From the NCBI GenBank assembly GCA_030295365.1, contig AP027062.1, positions 206,001 through 270,000 of the forward strand: a DNA stretch of 64,000 nt, given 5' to 3'. This document shows positions 61,175-64,000 of this stretch, piece by piece. The translations under genes were made by a program, and so were the position numbers. Each line of letters starts with the position of its first letter. The first letter of the stretch is position 1. The notes beneath the pieces are model-generated. The model was not told the DNA's origin. It saw only the letters and a program-made list of their open reading frames with translations, and did no database searches. The DNA comes from Candidatus Rickettsia kotlanii (GTDB lineage: Bacteria > Pseudomonadota > Alphaproteobacteria > Rickettsiales > Rickettsiaceae).

Positions 61175-62707
61175 TTATTTAACAAATTCCTTAACGAAGT
61201 TTTCTAAAAATGCTTTCAGTTTCTGCTCGGTTTCTTCGGTTATACGTTGCTCGTTTTTTATTGATTCCAAAATATCTTTTTTATTTAACCTTATTTCCGT
61301 AAGCATTTTATCTTCAAATTCTTTTACTTTCTGAAGCGGGATATCATTTAAATATTTCTTAGTTCCGACATAAATACTTACTATTTGTTCTTCTACCGGA
61401 AAAGGATGATATTGAGCTTGTTTTAATATCTCAACTAATCTTTTACCGTGATCGATTTGTGCTTTAGTGGTAGGGTCTAAATCTGATCCAAATTGCGAGA
61501 AAGACTCAAGCTCTCTAAATTGAGCAAGCTCTAGCTTTACCGAACCTGCTACCTGCTTCATAGCCTTTATTTGTGCTGCAGAACCAACACGGCTTACCGA
61601 AATACCAACATTAACAGCAGGTCTTATGCCTTTATAAAATAGCTCACTTTCTAAGAAAATTTGACCATCACTAATCGAAATAACATTTGTTGGGATATAT
61701 GCGGATACATCACCTGCTTGCGTTTCGATTATAGGAAGAGCAGTAAGTGAACCGCTGTCTTTTTCCTCTGACATTTTAGCAGCACGCTCAAGCAACCTTG
61801 AATGCAGGTAGAACACGTCGCCGGGATAGGCTTCTCGCCCGGGAGGTCTTCTAAGTAATAATGAGATTTGTCTATATGCAACGGCATGCTTACTTAAATC
61901 ATCATAAATAATAAGTGCGTGCATGCCGTTATCACGAAAATATTCGCCCATACTACAGGCAGAATAAGGAGCAATGAATTGAAGAGCTGCAGCTTCCGAA
62001 GCAGTAGCCGAAACAACGAGTGTATAGTCCATGGCTCCAGCATCTTCTAGTTTTTTTACTATTTGTGCAACACTTGATCTTTTCTGCCCAATAGCTACAT
62101 AAATACAATAAATTTTATCACTTTCATCAGTAAGTGAATGAGCTTGTTTTTGATTAATAATAGTATCAACGGCTATAGCCGTTTTTCCGGTTTGCCTATC
62201 ACCGATTATTAACTCTCTTTGTCCTCTACCTATTGGGATTAACGAATCTATAACCTTTATTCCGGTTTGTACGGGTTCGCTCACGCTCGTTCTTTCTATT
62301 ATCCCCGGAGCCTTCATCTCGATATGTCTGTACTCTTTACTTGCAATATCGCCTTTGCCATCAATAGGATTACCTAGAGCATCAACAACACGACCAAGCA
62401 AAGCTTTTCCTACCGGTACTTCTAAAACTTTTTTAGTTCTTTTGACATTATCACCTTGCTGTACTTGGTTATCATCCCCCATAATTACAGCACAAACACT
62501 ATCGTTTTCCAAGTTTAAAACAAGGCCCTTAACACCGGATTTAAATTCTACTACTTCACCGGATTTTACATTAGCAAGACCGTAAATTTGGGCTACACCG
62601 TCACCGACGGTTATTACCTGCCCTACTTCCTCAAGCTCACTTAAGCAATTAATATTAGCTATTTCCTTTTGTAATATTTCAGCTACTTCAATAGGCGTTA
62701 GTTTCAT
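61175..62707 (-). CDS. atpA: ATP synthase alpha subunit
   Basis: Alpha is the non-catalytic nucleotide-binding F1 subunit. From ATG 62707 the protein is 510 residues. Walker [13 protein letters not shown] near residue 170, the alpha-specific Arg finger in [19 protein letters not shown] near 370, and the start [19 protein letters not shown] are typical. AGGAGA precedes the ATG. A longer frame to 62818 starts in the upstream repeat ([11 protein letters not shown]-like peptides) and is rejected. Second gene of the atp group. Confidence 0.98.
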   Translation of the reverse strand: MKLTPIEVAEILQKEIANINCLSELEEVGQVITVGDGVAQIYGLANVKSGEVVEFKSGVKGLVLNLENDSVCAVIMGDDNQVQQGDNVKRTKKVLEVPVGKALLGRVVDALGNPIDGKGDIASKEYRHIEMKAPGIIERTSVSEPVQTGIKVIDSLIPIGRGQRELIIGDRQTGKTAIAVDTIINQKQAHSLTDESDKIYCIYVAIGQKRSSVAQIVKKLEDAGAMDYTLVVSATASEAAALQFIAPYSACSMGEYFRDNGMHALIIYDDLSKHAVAYRQISLLLRRPPGREAYPGDVFYLHSRLLERAAKMSEEKDSGSLTALPIIETQAGDVSAYIPTNVISISDGQIFLESELFYKGIRPAVNVGISVSRVGSAAQIKAMKQVAGSVKLELAQFRELESFSQFGSDLDPTTKAQIDHGKRLVEILKQAQYHPFPVEEQIVSIYVGTKKYLNDIPLQKVKEFEDKMLTEIRLNKKDILESIKNEQRITEETEQKLKAFLENFVKEFVK

Positions 62708-62732
62708 GTGGTTTATGTCTCCTAATTTTCTT

Positions 62733-62822
62733 GTCATTGCGAGCAGCCGTAGGCTTCGTGGCAACCTCATAAAATATCCTGAGATTGCTTTGTCAATTAC
62801 TTCGTAATTTCCTTGCAATGAC
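62733..62822. repeat. Palindromic repeat family B, copy 10
   Basis: GTCATTGCGAGCAGCCGTAG to TCCTTGCAATGAC. Fills the atpH-atpA spacer. Confidence 0.8.
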
Positions 62823-62833
62823 TATATAAATAT

Positions 62834-63388
62834 CTATGCAGCAATATTAACTGTCTTTAAAGCTTTCATTATTTTCTCTAAACTACCTTTTATTGAGTAA
62901 TCTTGCAACATACTATCATATTTAATTATAATACCGCCAATAATAGTATTATCTATATCAAATAATATTTCTGTTTTTTGATTTAATTCTTTTTCTATAC
63001 GAGATTTAATCCACTCCTGCTCTTTAGGTTGTAACTTATTTGCAGCAATAACCTGAACTATCTTTATATTTTTACTTTCATATAGTAAAGTATTATAAGC
63101 ATCTACTATATTAGATAAAATAGCAGTACGAGAATTTTTTACCAATAACAATAAAAAATTTTGTACTATTGTGCTAATTTTGATATTTTTTGCTAACGAA
63201 TTGACTGCGTTAATTTTGTCGTTCTTATTTACTATAGGAGAAAATAGGAACTCTCTAATATCAAAATTATCGGTAATTATATGGTTTATAGAAGTAATTT
63301 CTTCAAAGATCTTATCTTGTATATTACCAGCCATAGCGTTATTAAATAACGCTATGGCATAATTCTCGATTAAATTACCTTTGTTCAT
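62834..63388 (-). CDS. atpH: ATP synthase delta subunit
   Basis: Delta is the stator subunit joining F1 to the peripheral stalk. The 184 residues have the N-terminal six-helix domain ([20 protein letters not shown]) and the C-terminal family segment [20 protein letters not shown] followed by [11 protein letters not shown]. It is the first gene of atpH-A-G-D-C; the Fo genes are not in the window, so the operon is split as in other alphaproteobacteria. A family A repeat separates it from lpdA. Confidence 0.95.
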   Translation of the reverse strand: MNKGNLIENYAIALFNNAMAGNIQDKIFEEITSINHIITDNFDIREFLFSPIVNKNDKINAVNSLAKNIKISTIVQNFLLLLVKNSRTAILSNIVDAYNTLLYESKNIKIVQVIAANKLQPKEQEWIKSRIEKELNQKTEILFDIDNTIIGGIIIKYDSMLQDYSIKGSLEKIMKALKTVNIAA

Positions 63389-63401
63389 TTTCTTAATCTA
63401 T

Positions 63402-63529
63402 ATGTACGAAGATCAACTTCAACAAGAGCAAGGAGTCTATAAGGCGAGGAGCGGAGTATAATACTTAATACGTGGGCACCAAAGCTCTCATAAGACGACG
63501 TAGCCAATTTTTGAAGTTCATCGGGTATT
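63402..63529. repeat. Palindromic repeat family A, copy 6
   Basis: GTACGAAGATCAACTTCAAC to AATTTTTGAAGTTCATCGGG, core GAGCAAGGAGTCTATAAGGC and CTTAATACGTGGGCACC. Its right end touches the lpdA stop codon at 63528. Confidence 0.85.
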
Positions 63530-64000
63530 ATATATGTATTGCCCTATCATAAGCAGAGAATACTGATTCATGCATCATTTCCGACAAAGTCGGATGCGGG
63601 AAGATAGTGTTAATTAAATCCAACTCCGTTCCTTCTAAAGTTTTTGAAACTACATATCCTTGTATTAATTCCGTAACTTCCGAGCCTATCATATGAGCTC
63701 CAAGCAACTCGCCCGTCTTAGCATCAAATATAGTTTTAATTAAGCCATCGCTATCACCGCTGACTAAAGCCTTACCGTTAGCTATAAAAGGAAATCTGCC
63801 TATTTTAAGCTCATAACCTAAGGTTTTTGCTGCTTCTTCAGTCAAACCGACTCTTGCTATTTGCGGCGAAGAATAAGTGCAACTAGGAATATTATGTTTA
63901 TTAATAGCATGCGGTTTTAAACCCGCTATGCTTTCCGCTGCAATAATACCTTCATGACTTGCTTTATGAGCTAAACAAGGCCCTCCTACTACATCGCCTA
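63528..64000 (-). CDS. lpdA: Dihydrolipoamide dehydrogenase, C-terminal part (start outside window)
   Basis: E3 of 2-oxoacid dehydrogenase complexes, reoxidising dihydrolipoyl groups with FAD and NAD+. The frame is open from the window edge. The end of the FAD-binding segment reads DVVGGPCLAHKASHEG, followed by the dimerisation domain with IPSCTYSSPQIARVGLTEE, GELLGAHMIGSEVTELIQGY and the catalytic His-Glu dyad in TIFPHPTLSEMMHES. About 157 codons are visible of an expected 460. Rickettsia have more than one Lpd; which copy this is cannot be told from the C-terminus. It lies upstream of atpH on the same strand. Confidence 0.95.
   Translation of the reverse strand, partial: GDVVGGPCLAHKASHEGIIAAESIAGLKPHAINKHNIPSCTYSSPQIARVGLTEEAAKTLGYELKIGRFPFIANGKALVSGDSDGLIKTIFDAKTGELLGAHMIGSEVTELIQGYVVSKTLEGTELDLINTIFPHPTLSEMMHESVFSAYDRAIHI

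Noticed and set aside
62708-62818. N-terminal extension of atpA
   Set aside because: Encoded by a family B repeat; the ATG at 62707 has a Shine-Dalgarno and starts the family sequence.

Overview
The window is a chromosomal segment of a Rickettsia. The evidence is the low G+C content, the dense scatter of short palindromic repeats (some inserted in frame into housekeeping genes), a decayed metK, a second VirB4-type ATPase, an outer-membrane-protein lysine methyltransferase, and a gene order that I recall as matching the recA to atp/lpdA stretch of R. prowazekii. The in-frame palindromic elements and the toxin-antitoxin pair suggest a spotted-fever or transitional-group species rather than typhus group. 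I cannot name the species. Layout, left to right. 1-4 kb: the tail of a truncated gene, recA, and a fatty-acid cluster fabG-acpP-fabF. 4-9.5 kb: an ABC-F ATPase, a two-gene unit of unknown function (a coiled-coil protein plus a 76-residue protein) closed by a strong terminator, a broken AAA ATPase, gmk and a small HTH regulator. 9.8-15.5 kb, mostly minus strand: mreC-mreB, an LPS-export permease, a tRNA with CAU anticodon, pal, fabH and rpmF. 15.5-22.7 kb, plus strand: bamE, ftsY, polA, then two consecutive wrecked genes (metK and an unrecognised protein). 23-34.4 kb: dnaE, UDP-glucose dehydrogenase, an AsmA-like protein, an AmpG-type transporter, tatC and serS. 34.7-44.2 kb: an envelope and secretion block with a divergent VirB4 paralogue, a 1162-residue Cys-rich exported protein, a TerC protein, an outer-membrane beta-barrel protein and the PKMT1-type methyltransferase. 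44.2-45 kb: a HigBA-type toxin-antitoxin module. 45-55 kb: complex I genes, nuoJKLM on plus and nuoGHI on minus, with ccmA and a decayed small gene between them. 55-64 kb, minus strand: acnA, the F1 ATP synthase genes atpH-A-G-D-C, and the start-truncated lpdA. The genes combine into a compact parasite core: respiration (complex I, aconitase, lipoamide dehydrogenase, ATP synthase), envelope building (Mre, Lpt, Pal, Bam, Tat, AsmA) and DNA replication and repair. Loss of metK fits a cell that takes S-adenosylmethionine from its host while still methylating its own surface proteins. The most unusual layer is repetitive: I distinguish four palindromic families (labels A-D are mine) plus RPE1, with more than 30 copies. 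They sit between genes, inside four or five reading frames, nested in one another, and, for family A, exactly at stop codons.
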